Counted from the first letter of the stretch, positions 10,723 to 20,780 are shown. The stretch: 21,654 nt of DNA from Geosiphon pyriformis (GCA_016748015.1 JAAOMT010000222.1:933966-955619); one strand, 5' to 3'. Numbers and translations are program-made. Notes: generated by a model not told the origin, from the letters alone.

Positions 10723-11407
10723 TTTGAAATTTGATGATTCTTTATTTTGAAATTTAATGGATTTTTTGATATTATTTAGATTTGATGAGATTTTTTGTTT
10801 TGGGTTTATTATTGAAATTAGATGGTTTTTTTGTTATTTTTTGAATCTAAAAAATCAATTATATTTATAGAAAACTTCTCATTGATTCCTAAATAGGCAT
10901 AAAACAGAGAAAAGGTGGTACATAATCCGGGTTCTGCCAATTTGTCAGTAATACCCCGCATTGTGTGCTGAAGAGACAATGAGAAGATGGTCTATTTTTG
11001 GTAAGTATTGTTTCTTTGTAACGTTGTAGATCTCCGGGTTAAATTATTAAGATTGTTGCGGCCCAATTTAGATTTTTAAGCACAGTTCTACAGGAGTAGA
11101 ATGATAATAATAACAACAGATATGTTTCAAGATTTTATTAATATTGTCTTTCAAAGTGACAGCTAATTTATTATTAAAAACTGAAAATTTTTTGATAAGC
11201 GGCTATATTTTTAAAATAATACTCTATCAATTAAAAAAATGTCAAATCCGGGAACTGTCTATTTTCAAAAGTTTTTTTTTTCATATTCTAACGTTGCAAG
11301 TCCTAGCCTTTTACGGAAATGTGATTTAAATTTAATTAATATAGAAATCCTTCTTTCCCTATACAAATTATTTGAAGTTCAATAATCTTTTGCTTTGTTT
11401 GAAAACC
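10723..11407. other. Shared upstream region between the Sel1 gene and the divergent Sel1 pseudogene
   Basis: This 5' region sits between two oppositely oriented Sel1 sequences and probably holds both promoters. It is less AT-rich around 10890-11100. A small perfect hairpin, TTCTAC-AGGA-GTAGAA, lies at 11086-11101. No coding sequence was recognised. A short ATG frame ending in a good donor (ATG at 10979, GTAAGT at 11001) could be a 5' mini-exon but has no identifiable partner exon. Confidence 0.4.
10861..10869 (-). promoter_or_regulatory. Candidate TATA box of the Sel1 gene
   Basis: The minus strand reads TATAAATAT about 140 bp upstream of the Sel1 start codon, in a locally less AT-rich promoter region. 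TATA-like words are frequent here, so this is only a position-based suggestion. Confidence 0.3.
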
Positions 11408-12084
11408 ATGTCGTTCACTTCATCAAGTGAAAACGCGATTTTATCTCCCAATTTCTTAAAGGAAACTTCATTGTTATCAAAGAAAGTTTAGATATTTTTT
11501 CAAAAAGTATCTTAAGCGCAATCAAAAAAATGAAGAAAAAGCATTTAAACGCTATTTAAAAGTAGCAAAAGCAAGAAATTTAGATGCACAATTAAAAATC
11601 TTGTTATTGTTGTAATAATGGAGAATGACGTCAAAATGAGGAAAAAATCTTTGAACTCTATTAAAAAGCAGCATAGATGGGTAACAAAAAAGCACAATTA
11701 AATCTTGAATTTTGTTATATAAAAAGGATGAGAACAGCAATAGATTTAGAAAAGGATTTAAACTCTATCTAAAAGCCTATGTAAATAAATTAAGTTCTTA
11801 AAATGAATTTTCCTAATTTAAATTAGGATGACCTGAAGCGTTTTATTTTACAATTCCAAAATTGTGGTTTTAAATATCTACATAATTCCAAAGGAGAATT
11901 TTTAGATTTTGAAGCTTTCTTTTCTCAGTTTTCAGATGAATTTAAGTAGCTGAAATGTGAAAAATTTGGTATAATCATTAATGGATCACCTATATGTTCG
12001 TTTTGTGATAAAAGTGTAATATTTTTAAAGCGGAGGTTACCGAAATGTTCAGAATGCTATAGTATATTAAAAGGTCCCCTTTGA
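11408..12084 (+). pseudogene. Broken Sel1-repeat gene with a C-terminal CxxC...CxxC module
   Basis: An ATG at 11408 opens a 27-codon frame that then stops. From about 11530 clear Sel1 units appear with stops inside them: EEKAFKRYLKVAKARNLDAQ, then NEEKIFELY, then MGNKKAQLNLEFCY and IDLEKD. A possible 46-nt intron (GTAAAT at 11781 to TTAG at 11826) leads to a frame open from 11827 to 12084 except for one TAG at 11947. It contains DDLKRFILQFQNCGF, GEFLDFEAFFSQFSDEF, GIIINGSPI, then CSFC (from 11995) and CSEC about 20 residues later, like a four-cysteine zinc ribbon. At least four in-frame stops make a pseudogene the simplest reading. I do not recognise the C-terminal module. Its relation to the neighbouring intact Sel1 gene is homology of repeats only. 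Confidence 0.65.
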
Positions 12085-12809
12085 TCTAAATGTTGTGAAT
12101 AATCACGATTTTTCAAACATAAACTAGTGGATAGGTGCATGGAAACTTAAATTCTGGCAATAAAACCTATCAATATTATAAACCTAATACTTACACGCCT
12201 CATTATCATGTTGAAACTAACGTGACAATTTTTTTATTTGTGGAGCAATACATTCAAAAAATTGTTGTATTGATTTATTTTTTCTGATTTCAGGCTCTTT
12301 AGACTATTAAAGATTAGAATAAATTATTTAGTTTAATAAAATAATTTATTACTAAATGTGTCTGGTAAAAGACAGCCATATTATTAGTGCATCTTTAAGA
12401 AACTGCTACAAACAATCAAATTTAGGAATGGAAGAATAATGATATTGAAGTTCTGCAAAATCTATGAAAACATGGTTAAAGAGTATTATCAACAGTTTTG
12501 AAAGTTTTTAGATTTGAATACTTATAAAATGAAAATAAATGATTGTATTTTTTGTCTATTTTAGAATAAAAATATTGTTGAAAATTTTATGAAACATAAA
12601 AATGACATTAAAATTAATTTTTGAATTTAATTCAGTAAATACCTTTTTTCAAAAAAATTTATTATTGAAGAAGTTATAACTATTTTGATATGTAAGTAGT
12701 TATTAATTTCATGTACTTTCAGGTTGGAATATAAGTTCTTGCAAAATTTCGAATTCAATTCATAAAATTTTCATAGACAATATAAAAAAACTATTCCTTT
12801 GCAAGAAAA
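12085..12809. other. 3' flank of lipase-like copy A
   Basis: No gene was seen. From about 12200 rightwards this non-coding DNA aligns with 15980-16502 downstream of copy B, so it belongs to the duplicated segment. Matching blocks include GATTTCAGGCTCTT at 12288 and 16072, ACTATTAAAGATTAG at 12303 and 16109, and ACATTAAAATTAATTTT at 12604 and 16304. Confidence 0.6.
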
Positions 12810-14562
12810 TTAGCAATCACCCATTGTAACACCGAAATAAGGGCCGTAATGTTCTTGAATGCTGTTCTCGCCTGCGATCGATTGTCCAGAATTGCATTCC
12901 TAAATTTTTGTTTAATTGAATAAAATCAAAGCCTCAAGGTTTATTTGGACTTACAAATTTCGAAATGAAAATATTGCTAATAATAATATTATAAACAAAA
13001 ATTACTACCTTATTCTCCCCTGCTAAATCATCGCCAGGAATCCAAAACTTTTCCCGACGAAAATCGTTCATTCTTTCTAAATTGAAACTTTTTTGAGGTC
13101 TTCCACAATCCCATACAGCTTCTCCATCAGTTACAAACATTTCTTCATCTTCAGGACAATCACAATCTATTGGTCCAATCATTACTTCCCTTTCGTGATG
13201 TTGCATTATTGAGCGTCCATTTTCAATTGGAAGAAAATGTGGGACGTAATCATTTTGACGAGTAACTCTTGTAACCTTTACCAAGTCATTCATCATTTTA
13301 GCAAACATTATATTTCCCGTTCTTGGTTGACCAAAAGTATAAATGGAAATATCAAGTGTTCCTTTGAATTTGATTCCGAGTGGTCGAAGTCCAATAAGAT
13401 CCAATATTGTAAATGATAAACCTGCTATTGCTGCATATGCTATTAATTTTTAAAAAGAAAAAAAATCGAAATTACTGAAGAAAAAGGTTTCAAAAACGAA
13501 ACATTCTAAATTACTCACCACCGCCTACACCATGTCCACAGAAAGAAATTTTTGTGAATCCTTTTTTTTCGATTATATAATATATTCTTGATAGAATAGC
13601 ATCCATCATCATGGATACCTCATAAAACCATTCTTTATCAACTAGTACTAATGCGTTTGTCGTCATTCCTGCAACACTAAATTGTTCCAACTCACTTTTT
13701 CTATTATGCCAGTCGGTTTTGCTTAAAATAGGTGCTTTGAAATGTACAAAAATAGTTCCTAAGCTTATAGTTTCAAATACGTTACCTATTACAGTTGATT
13801 GAATATCGAAATAGTAAACAAGTTATTTGAATTGAGGAAAAAACTGAATTATCATAAGATACCAAAGATGTGTTTGCCATTTTCCACCAATCTTCCAACA
13901 TTATTAAATGAGGAAAACGGCTCACAATAGGCCATATTTGCAAATACAGCGTTCGCCTTTAATAGTAAAATCTCATTTCTTTGAGTGTTGTTAAATGATC
14001 GTTTTTTAGGATACACTTCATTACCATTGTCTGTTCTTTTATAGAAGGAATAATCATTACTAATTTGTGTCGTTTTTGATAAAAATAAGAATTGAGGTGA
14101 TATTAGAAGTTTCTTGATTGATTCTCGAATATTTTCAGATGGATAAAGTTTATTTTGTTTTGAATTTGGGAAATTCATCAAAATATTTCTGGAATTTAAA
14201 CCATCAAAATGTGAAGAAATGATAATTAAAATAAAGAATATGAATGTTAAAATTAATGAAAGGAGACATACTAGGTTTGATTTTATTGAAAATAATCGAA
14301 ATTTTTTAGTAGAATTTCTTTGTATTTTAGACATTGTTTCGCTATCTTAATTTTTGAAAAGAATTCTGCTCAATTCAATAAAAAAAGAAAACTGGATTTT
14401 TAGCTTGATATTTGAAAATGATTTGAGATCATCAGCACCGGAATTATTCTCACTAGAGAAGGATTTATAAATTAATTTATTGTGGGTGGTTTGGAACAGT
14501 TAGACAAATATTTCTCAATGATAGGCAAAAAGTTTTTTGATACTTGCAATTTGCTATGAAGA
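12200..14562. repeat. Tandem segmental duplication, copy A
   Basis: This is a direct duplicate of 15980-18305, covering a complete four-exon gene plus about 600 bp of 3' flank and 230 bp of 5' flank. The 5' edge is near the shared AGGCAAAAAGTTTTT block (14523), after which the similarity ends. The boundaries are estimated by eye and may be off by tens of bases. Confidence 0.8.
12810..14334 (-). CDS. Class-3 lipase-fold protein, copy A, 419 aa, four exons, nucleophile Ser replaced by Gly
   Basis: Exons are 14334-13863, 13785-13519, 13439-13009 and 12899-12810; introns are 77, 79 and 109 nt, all GT-AG. An in-frame stop lies five codons before the ATG. Residues 1-19 are basic and about 20-42 form one hydrophobic segment, either a signal anchor or an uncleaved signal, so the alpha/beta-hydrolase domain is probably lumenal or extracellular. 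The Lipase_3 landmarks appear in order: TIFVHFKAP (168-176, where enzymes have FRGT/S), FCGHGVGGAYAA (239-250, the nucleophile elbow, normally GHSxGG), YTFGQPRTGN (280-289), RQNDYVPHFLP (307-317, catalytic Asp at 310) and EHYGPYFGVTMGDC (406-419, catalytic His at 407). The codon at the serine position is GGT (Gly243). The fold is well supported. Hydrolase activity is doubtful, so this is probably a pseudoenzyme. Its substrate or ligand is unknown. The 3' neighbour copy B is the same gene duplicated. Confidence 0.88.
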
Positions 14563-14869
14563 TTAATACTTTAAAATAATAAGAATAATAAGAATAAATT
14601 AGCTTGAAAAAAACAGTGACAATAAGAAATACATTATAGCTTATACAGACAAAAATCTATTTTCAACTGAAAAAATTATTAATTATTAAGCAAGCATGTT
14701 TTAAAATAGTTTGGTTAGCAAATTACTGATGTAAATATTTTTTAAGTATTTGTTTTTACAATAATAAATAATTATTAAACTTCAATCTAATTCTAATACA
14801 AAAGCTAACTTGAATATTACTAAATAATCTACTGGATTTTTTATTATATTTATGAGATCAACATTAAAA
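14563..14869. other. AT-rich spacer upstream of copy A
   Basis: Nothing recognisable was found here. It lies outside the duplicated unit and runs into the second Gypsy fragment. Confidence 0.4.
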
Positions 14870-15660
14870 AAATAAGTTGATCGAAATATATACACTCTTT
14901 CTTAACTAGCAATCTAGTAATAAAACCAATTTTCAACAAAACAAAATCAATTAATTATTAGTATAATTGCTTTAAATATCATATAACAATAAATTTGAAA
15001 ACTATTAAGCACTTTTCAGATTTTTGGGTAAAAAACAATACCTCCCAAAGTATAATGAACAAGAAAAGAACATTTGTAAAAGCAATTAAATTTGCCAATC
15101 AATTTTAAAGAGTTATTAAGTTTGAAAAAAATACTTTGAAAAACAAAGACAACTTAAAGACATGGCGAAATATTATTGGCTGACGTTAGAAAAAGATATA
15201 ACAAAATACATTAAGTTTATCTAAAAACTAACTTATTAGTTTATATAAACTATTGAAAGAATACATCAAAAATTACAATATACTCAATATTAAAAAGCAT
15301 ATAAAGCTGTAAATTAAATAATTATTTGAAATTAAAATAATAAAATATATTAATCAATAATTTCTATAAAAATTATTAATTAATATAATTAAGTACTAAA
15401 AATATTAATGCGAAAATGAATTTTGCATTTAATATATATACAAATTGTTATTATTTATTAATACCACATATTACGTGTCTAATAGTTATATTGGAATTTA
15501 GATCTTATGTATTTTGAATAATTTCATTTATTTATATTGTTATGATTCAATCTTTTGGTTTTTAGTTTATTAATTATTCAATTATATTTGGTGACATATA
15601 TTAGCCATCCTATTTTTAAATTAGTTATTGATGTAATTATTGACAAACATCTAACAACTG
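14870..15660 (+). mobile_element. Second decayed Ty3/Gypsy fragment (pre-integrase and integrase zinc-binding region)
   Basis: The nucleotide sequence aligns with about 2560-3180 of the first Gypsy remnant. Shared blocks include ATAACAATAAA, GTAAAAAACAATA/ATAAAAAACAATA, AAATATTATTGG and TTTTTAAATTAGTTATTGATG-like words near 15615 and 3155. The translation is better preserved here: FLGKKQYLPKYNEQEKNICK near 15020-15080, and MAKYYWLTLEKDITKYIK at 15162-15215, which matches the 'YYWPxMxxDIxxYV' core preceding the CxxC of Gypsy integrases. It has stops and frameshifts and no catalytic core could be read. The fragment sits between the two lipase-like genes. Confidence 0.7.
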
Positions 15661-16502
15661 TTATGAAATTTTAAGAAGTGCTGATTGAAACATAGAATTA
15701 TGACAATTTTTGTTATTTTTTTTTGATATTATAAACTATCTTTTAACTTTCAGATTTCTTAAAAAAATTAGTACTATAATTTTTATACGACAGATTACAT
15801 TAATTGAATTATTTACTTATATAATTTGCTTCTTTGATTAAATTTTTTTTGATTATTTTCATTGTCTTACACTATTATTTTCTTTGCTATTTATTAATCT
15901 GTTATCCTAACCTGTAACAATATATAGCTTTTTTATTTATTTAGGTAAACAGTTTAAAAAAAATTGAGAATTTTAAGACATTTTATTATGAGAATTAATA
16001 TGACATTTTTTTATTTTTGGAGAAATACCTTCGAAAAATTCAAAAAATTGTTTCATTTATTTATTTTCCTGATTTCAGGCTCTTGAAAAAACTAACCAAG
16101 TAAAATTAAACTATTAAAGATTAGTAATAAATTATTTAGTTTAGAAATATAAATTAATAATATTTTTGTCTGTTGCATATTTAATAAACTTACAACAACA
16201 ATCAAATTTGGAATGAGAGAATAATAGTTAATAACTCATAAAATTGAGTTTCTACAAAATTTAAAAAACATGAGTAGAGAAGATTATAAACAATTTTTAA
16301 ATAACATTAAAATTAATTTTTAATTTAATTCATTCATAATACTACAAATGCAATAAAAGCCAGAATTAGATATATTTGTTGAAAAAATATATTACAAACC
16401 AATTTATAAATATTTTGATATTTAAATTTTCATAAAGGATCTAAAAAAACAAGTTTCTCAGGCAGAAAGAAACTTTTCTTTTACAAAAAATTGGAATATT
16501 TA
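15661..16502. other. Spacer and 3' flank of lipase-like copy B
   Basis: About 15661-15980 shows nothing recognisable. From about 15980 the DNA aligns with the 3' flank of copy A starting near 12200 and belongs to the duplicated unit. Confidence 0.5.
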
Positions 16503-18305
16503 TCATTTAAATACACTGCAATCACCCATTGTAATACCAAAATAAGGACCAAAATGTTCTTGAATGCTGTTTTCGTTTGCGATTGATTGTCCAGAATTAC
16601 ATTCCTAAATTTTTGTTTAATTGAATAAAATCAAATTTCAAGGTTTATTTGAACTCAGTAATTTCGAAATGAAAAAAATGTCAATCCTATTATAAACAAG
16701 AATTACCTTATTCTCCCCTGCTAAATCATCTCCAGGAATCCAAAACTTTTCACGGCGAAAATGGTTCACTCTGAATAGAAGTCTTTCTAAGTTCAAACTT
16801 TTTGGGGATCTTCCACAATCCCATAAAGCTTCTCCGTCATTTAAAACCATTCCTTCATCTTCAGGACAATTACAATCTATTGGTCCAATCATTACTTCCC
16901 TTTCATGATGTTGCATTATTGAGCGTCCATTTTCAATTGGAAGAAAATGTGGGACGTAATCATTTTGACGAGTAACTCTTGTAACCTTTACTAATTCATT
17001 CATCATTCTGGCAAACATTATATTTCCAGTTCTTGGTTGACCAAAAGTATAAATGGAAATATCAAGTGACTTTTTGAGTTTGTCGATTTGAGGTGGATGA
17101 GATCCAATAAGATCCAATACAGCAAATGATAAACCCGCTATTGCTGCATACGCTATTAATTTTTTTAAAAAAAATCAAATGACTGAAGAAAAAGTTTTCA
17201 AAAGCAAAAAAAATTTAATTTACTTACAACCACCCACACCATGTCCACAAAAAGTAATTTTTGTGTATCCATCGTCATTTATTATAGTATATATTTTTAA
17301 TAGCACAGCATTCATCATAATTGATACCTCATCAAACCATTCTTTATCAACCAGTACCAATTTGTTTGTCGACATTCCTGAAACACTAAATGGCACCAAC
17401 TCACTTTTTCTATACAACCAGTCGGTTTTGCTTAAAATAGGTGCCTTGAAATGTATAACTATAGTTTCTAAGCTTGGTTGTTCGAATACAGCACCTGTTA
17501 CAGTCGATTGAATATGGGGATAGTAAAAAAGTTATTTGAATTGAGAGGTCGTCAAACTTTCAAGATTGAAAAAATTGAATTATCATAAAATACCAAAGAT
17601 GTATTTGCCATTTTTCACTAAGCTCCCAACAGTATTAATTAAGGAATATGGCTCACAATAGGCCATATTTGCATATAAAGCGTTCGTACTTAATAATGCA
17701 ATTTCATTTCTTTGAGTGTTGTTAAATGCTCGTTTTTTAGGGTACACTACATTACCATTATCTGTTCTTTTAAAGAAGAAATAATCATTATCAATTTGTG
17801 ATGTTGTTGATAAATATGAGAACTGAGGTGATGTTAAAAGTTTCTTGATTGATTCTGGATTTTTTTCAGGTGGATAATGTTTATTTCGTTTTAAATTTAG
17901 GAAAATCCTTAAAATATTACTGAATTTTAATCCATTCACATGGAAAGAAATTGTAATTAGAATAAAGATTACGAATATTAAAATAAATAAAATGGAATAG
18001 AAATGATTTGAATTTATCGAAAAATATCGAAATTTTTTAGTAGAGTTTCTTTGAGTTCTATACATTTTCTCTATATCTTTATTTTGAAAAAAGTTTGCTA
18101 AATAACTCCACGTAATTAAATAAAAGAAAAATGATTTTTTAGCTCGATATTTGAAGGTGATTAGATTATCAACACAAGGATTATCCTCACAAGAAAAAGG
18201 AAATTATATTTTAATTTTGTTGTAGACGGTTTGGAATAATTTAAACAAACATTTCTCAATTATAGGCAAAAAGTTTTTGTAGCTTGTAATTTGTTATATC
18301 AATAT
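15980..18305. repeat. Tandem segmental duplication, copy B
   Basis: This is a direct duplicate of 12200-14562, about 3.8 kb away. Non-coding flanks are clearly diverged but alignable on both sides, for example AGGCAAAAAGTTTTT near 18264 on the 5' side. Exon 3 contains a stretch much more similar than the rest (see findings). Confidence 0.8.
16503..18065 (-). CDS. Class-3 lipase-fold protein, copy B, 428 aa, four exons, nucleophile Ser replaced by Gly
   Basis: Exons are 18065-17594, 17494-17228, 17152-16707 and 16604-16503; introns are 99, 75 and 102 nt, all GT-AG. Exon lengths 1 and 2 and every intron phase equal those of copy A. The N-terminus is basic, followed by one hydrophobic segment at about 20-42 (signal anchor or signal peptide). 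Landmarks: TIVIHFKAP in exon 2, FCGHGVGGSYAAIAG across the exon 2/3 junction (Gly243 where the catalytic Ser is expected), YTFGQPRTGN, RQNDYVPHFLP with the likely Asp at 311, and EHFGPYFGITMGDC with the likely His at 412. Compared with copy A it has one extra residue near 264-276, a four-residue insertion near the exon 3 end (LLFR-V-N versus M-N), and four extra C-terminal residues (SVFK) because the stop codon is displaced. There are no frameshifts or internal stops, so the copy appears to be maintained. Confidence 0.88.
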
Positions 18306-19836
18306 TTTAATTAAAATATATCGTTTCAGACATATCCTCATTAATCTAAACAGAACCATTTAATGTATATGCATGTAATTTCAGTATTTTTCAGAGTACT
18401 TGAACATATTTCTATGAAATCTAATAAGAAAAATTTTAATTTGTAAAGTTTCAGTAGTAGTGAGTTGTATAATTTTTACTAATTACATTTTAACATATTT
18501 AATATATCACAAAAGACAATATGAAACAAATTATTATAATTATAATAATTATAATCAATCTATTATTAAAAAATCAAAAAGATTCCACAATTTCGGCTAA
18601 AAGTGAGGAAATTTAATGGAAATAAAATGAAAATAATAAATTTTTGCGTTTTTTTGATTCGTGTTGTACATGGTTTGATTTTTTTTCAATAAAATTTTGA
18701 ATTAGTTTTTCTTTGCAATTTACTTTAAAAAAAAGCTTTATGTCAAAATAGTTAATGCAATATATTATGTGATCAATTTATTCCAAAAAAAATTATTTTT
18801 ATAAAAACAACAGTTTATATAAATCTTTTGGTAAATCTGAAATTGAGCGTAACAAAAAAGAATCATTTTAATCATTATTTTTTTTTAACAAATATGATTG
18901 TAATTAAACTCATAATGTTAAATATATTTCTTTATATATTCAAATTTAATTTGTAAAACAAAAAATTTATGGTATAATAAAATATTTAAATTATTTTTTC
19001 TTCATATTGAAATAAGTTATTTTGCTTGCAAATATAGTTTATAAAATTCTAGTTTACATAAGATATAAAATTATTCTTATAACATAAATAAATTTAATTA
19101 AAGAATTATAAAAACAAAATTATTATAAAGAAATTTACCCAATTCAATAAAAACTATAAATTGATTTGTTAAAATTTTCTACAATTTTCTGATAAATAGC
19201 ATAAATATAAAACATAATTTTTTTTCCGCAACTATCTTTTTATCCTTATTAATATTTATTCACAAATATTTAAAGTAATTAAATAATCATTATTCTATTA
19301 TATTATTGGCTATATAAATACCTTTTTTTTGTTTAATATTATATTATGCTTGATGTTATATATAAGTATTTTGCGAATTAATCTTGTAACTTAAATTGAA
19401 CAAATTTTTTTGTTTCATTTTTTTATTTTTATTTGTTTCTGTGATATTAATTTTGTAAAAATTAGGAATAAATTAAATTCTTCTTAGAAATTTAGCTAAA
19501 ATAATTTGAATTATAATGCAGTATGAAAATCAATTAAATATAAATATATAAATTGTTTAATAAAATTTTGTATAAATCTTCAAAATTTTTGCTACCAAAA
19601 AAGAATTAAATGGTATAGAGTCAACAGAAATTTTGGACATTTTTACTCCAATTTTTTATATGATACTAGGTATTTTGAACACTCTTTTGATGATGATTTA
19701 AAAAAATGTATTTTTAGCAATCTTATACATAATAAATATAAAATAAATAAATAAAATACCAAGGTTTTATTCAAAATAATATAGATTATAATTTTAAAAT
19801 TACCAGGATACTTTACAATTTTTCAAAAATAATATC
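18066..19836. other. AT-rich intergenic region upstream of copy B
   Basis: The first 240 bp are the 5' flank shared with copy A. Beyond that nothing coding was recognised. It contains a 22-bp perfect AT palindrome at 18529-18550. The sequence near 19618-19650 (GAGTCAACAGAAATTTTGG and on) resembles a transposon end in style, but no inverted partner was found. Confidence 0.45.
18529..18550. repeat. 22-bp perfect AT-only palindrome
   Basis: The word AATTATTATAAT joined to its mirror TATAATAATT reads identically on both strands. Such sequences can form cruciforms, but they are not rare in DNA this AT-rich. Confidence 0.6.
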
Positions 19837-19910
19837 TTATAGTGTACCGGTCTTAATTATAGGATATTATAGAGGGATACTATAGAGGGTGTTCTACGGT
19901 AATATTATTT
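19837..19910 (-). repeat. Possible solitary terminal repeat of a pogo/Tigger-type DNA transposon
   Basis: On the minus strand the interval reads TACCGTAGAACACCCTCTAT and continues with a second CCCTCTATA unit, then ATAATTAAGACCGG. Repeated CCCTCTATA words followed by ATAATT are in the style of pogo/Tigger terminal inverted repeats. It includes an adjacent 13-bp duplication, 19864-19876 and 19877-19889, with one mismatch. No opposite terminal repeat or transposase was found in the window. Confidence 0.35.
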
Positions 19911-20780
19911 TTAGCCAGAACTATATAACTAAAACCTTTTAAATAGAATTTGAAATCCACAATTTTGATTTAGTATCATAAGATAAGTTGCCGTTTTTAA
20001 AATTAAAATGATTATGTAATATGATAAAACAAATGTAATGACTGTTAAATAAAAAAATTATGTTAATAAAAATTTATTGTTTAAAATAATTTAATATTAA
20101 GAAATTAATAAAAAAAATTTTATCATAGATAAAACTTAATTGACTATAAAAACATTATTATTTTTAAAAAATATGCAACTCATTTATAATTTTTAATATT
20201 AATTAAAAAAACGGCAAAATATTTAAAGTAAAATTCGTTAATTGATTAATTTTTGTTTTAACAAAATAATACAAAACCACACACTTCTAATATTTTTACC
20301 AATCTTTTCAAAACAAACGAAATTTAGTGTTAGAATGATTGCTCAAACTTAAGCCTAAATACAATTGACACAAATCAAATTACATTAATGTTTAGATTAA
20401 AGTGAAAAAAGCTTAGCAAAAATATTTTCCGTCTGATTTATTATGATATACATAAGTTATGTAGATATTTTTGGCAATATATCCTAAATCAAACAAAATT
20501 CATTTTAAATTTAGACAAATAATATCAGCTGACAATATCAAATTTCTTGTTAATTAATAATTAAAATAATGTGAAATTTTATATTATATTTTAATATATT
20601 TTGGTTTTCTATTGTAAAGTTTTTATAAATTGAATTCAAGTTTTTAAATTTTTATTTATATATTTCAATTAAGTATTTAATTTTTGCAATATTTATTTGT
20701 GAAATTTGGAATATTATATTATATTTTAATAAAAGATTTTAAGAAGGAAATAAAATTTAATATTCAAGTTAAAAAATAAC
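19911..20780. other. AT-rich intergenic region upstream of the BTB gene
   Basis: No frame, domain or structured repeat was recognised on either strand. Confidence 0.5.

Noticed and set aside
10979-11002. Possible 5' mini-exon (MRRWSIFG) ending at a consensus GTAAGT donor
   Set aside because: No acceptor leads to a recognisable downstream frame, and the nearby Sel1 pseudogene has its own ATG.
11552-11740. 62-codon minus-strand frame
   Set aside because: It is antisense to the Sel1 repeats of the plus-strand pseudogene, which explain the sequence better.
17179-17511. 110-codon plus-strand frame
   Set aside because: It is antisense to exon 2 and adjoining introns of lipase-like copy B, and copy A has no equivalent frame.
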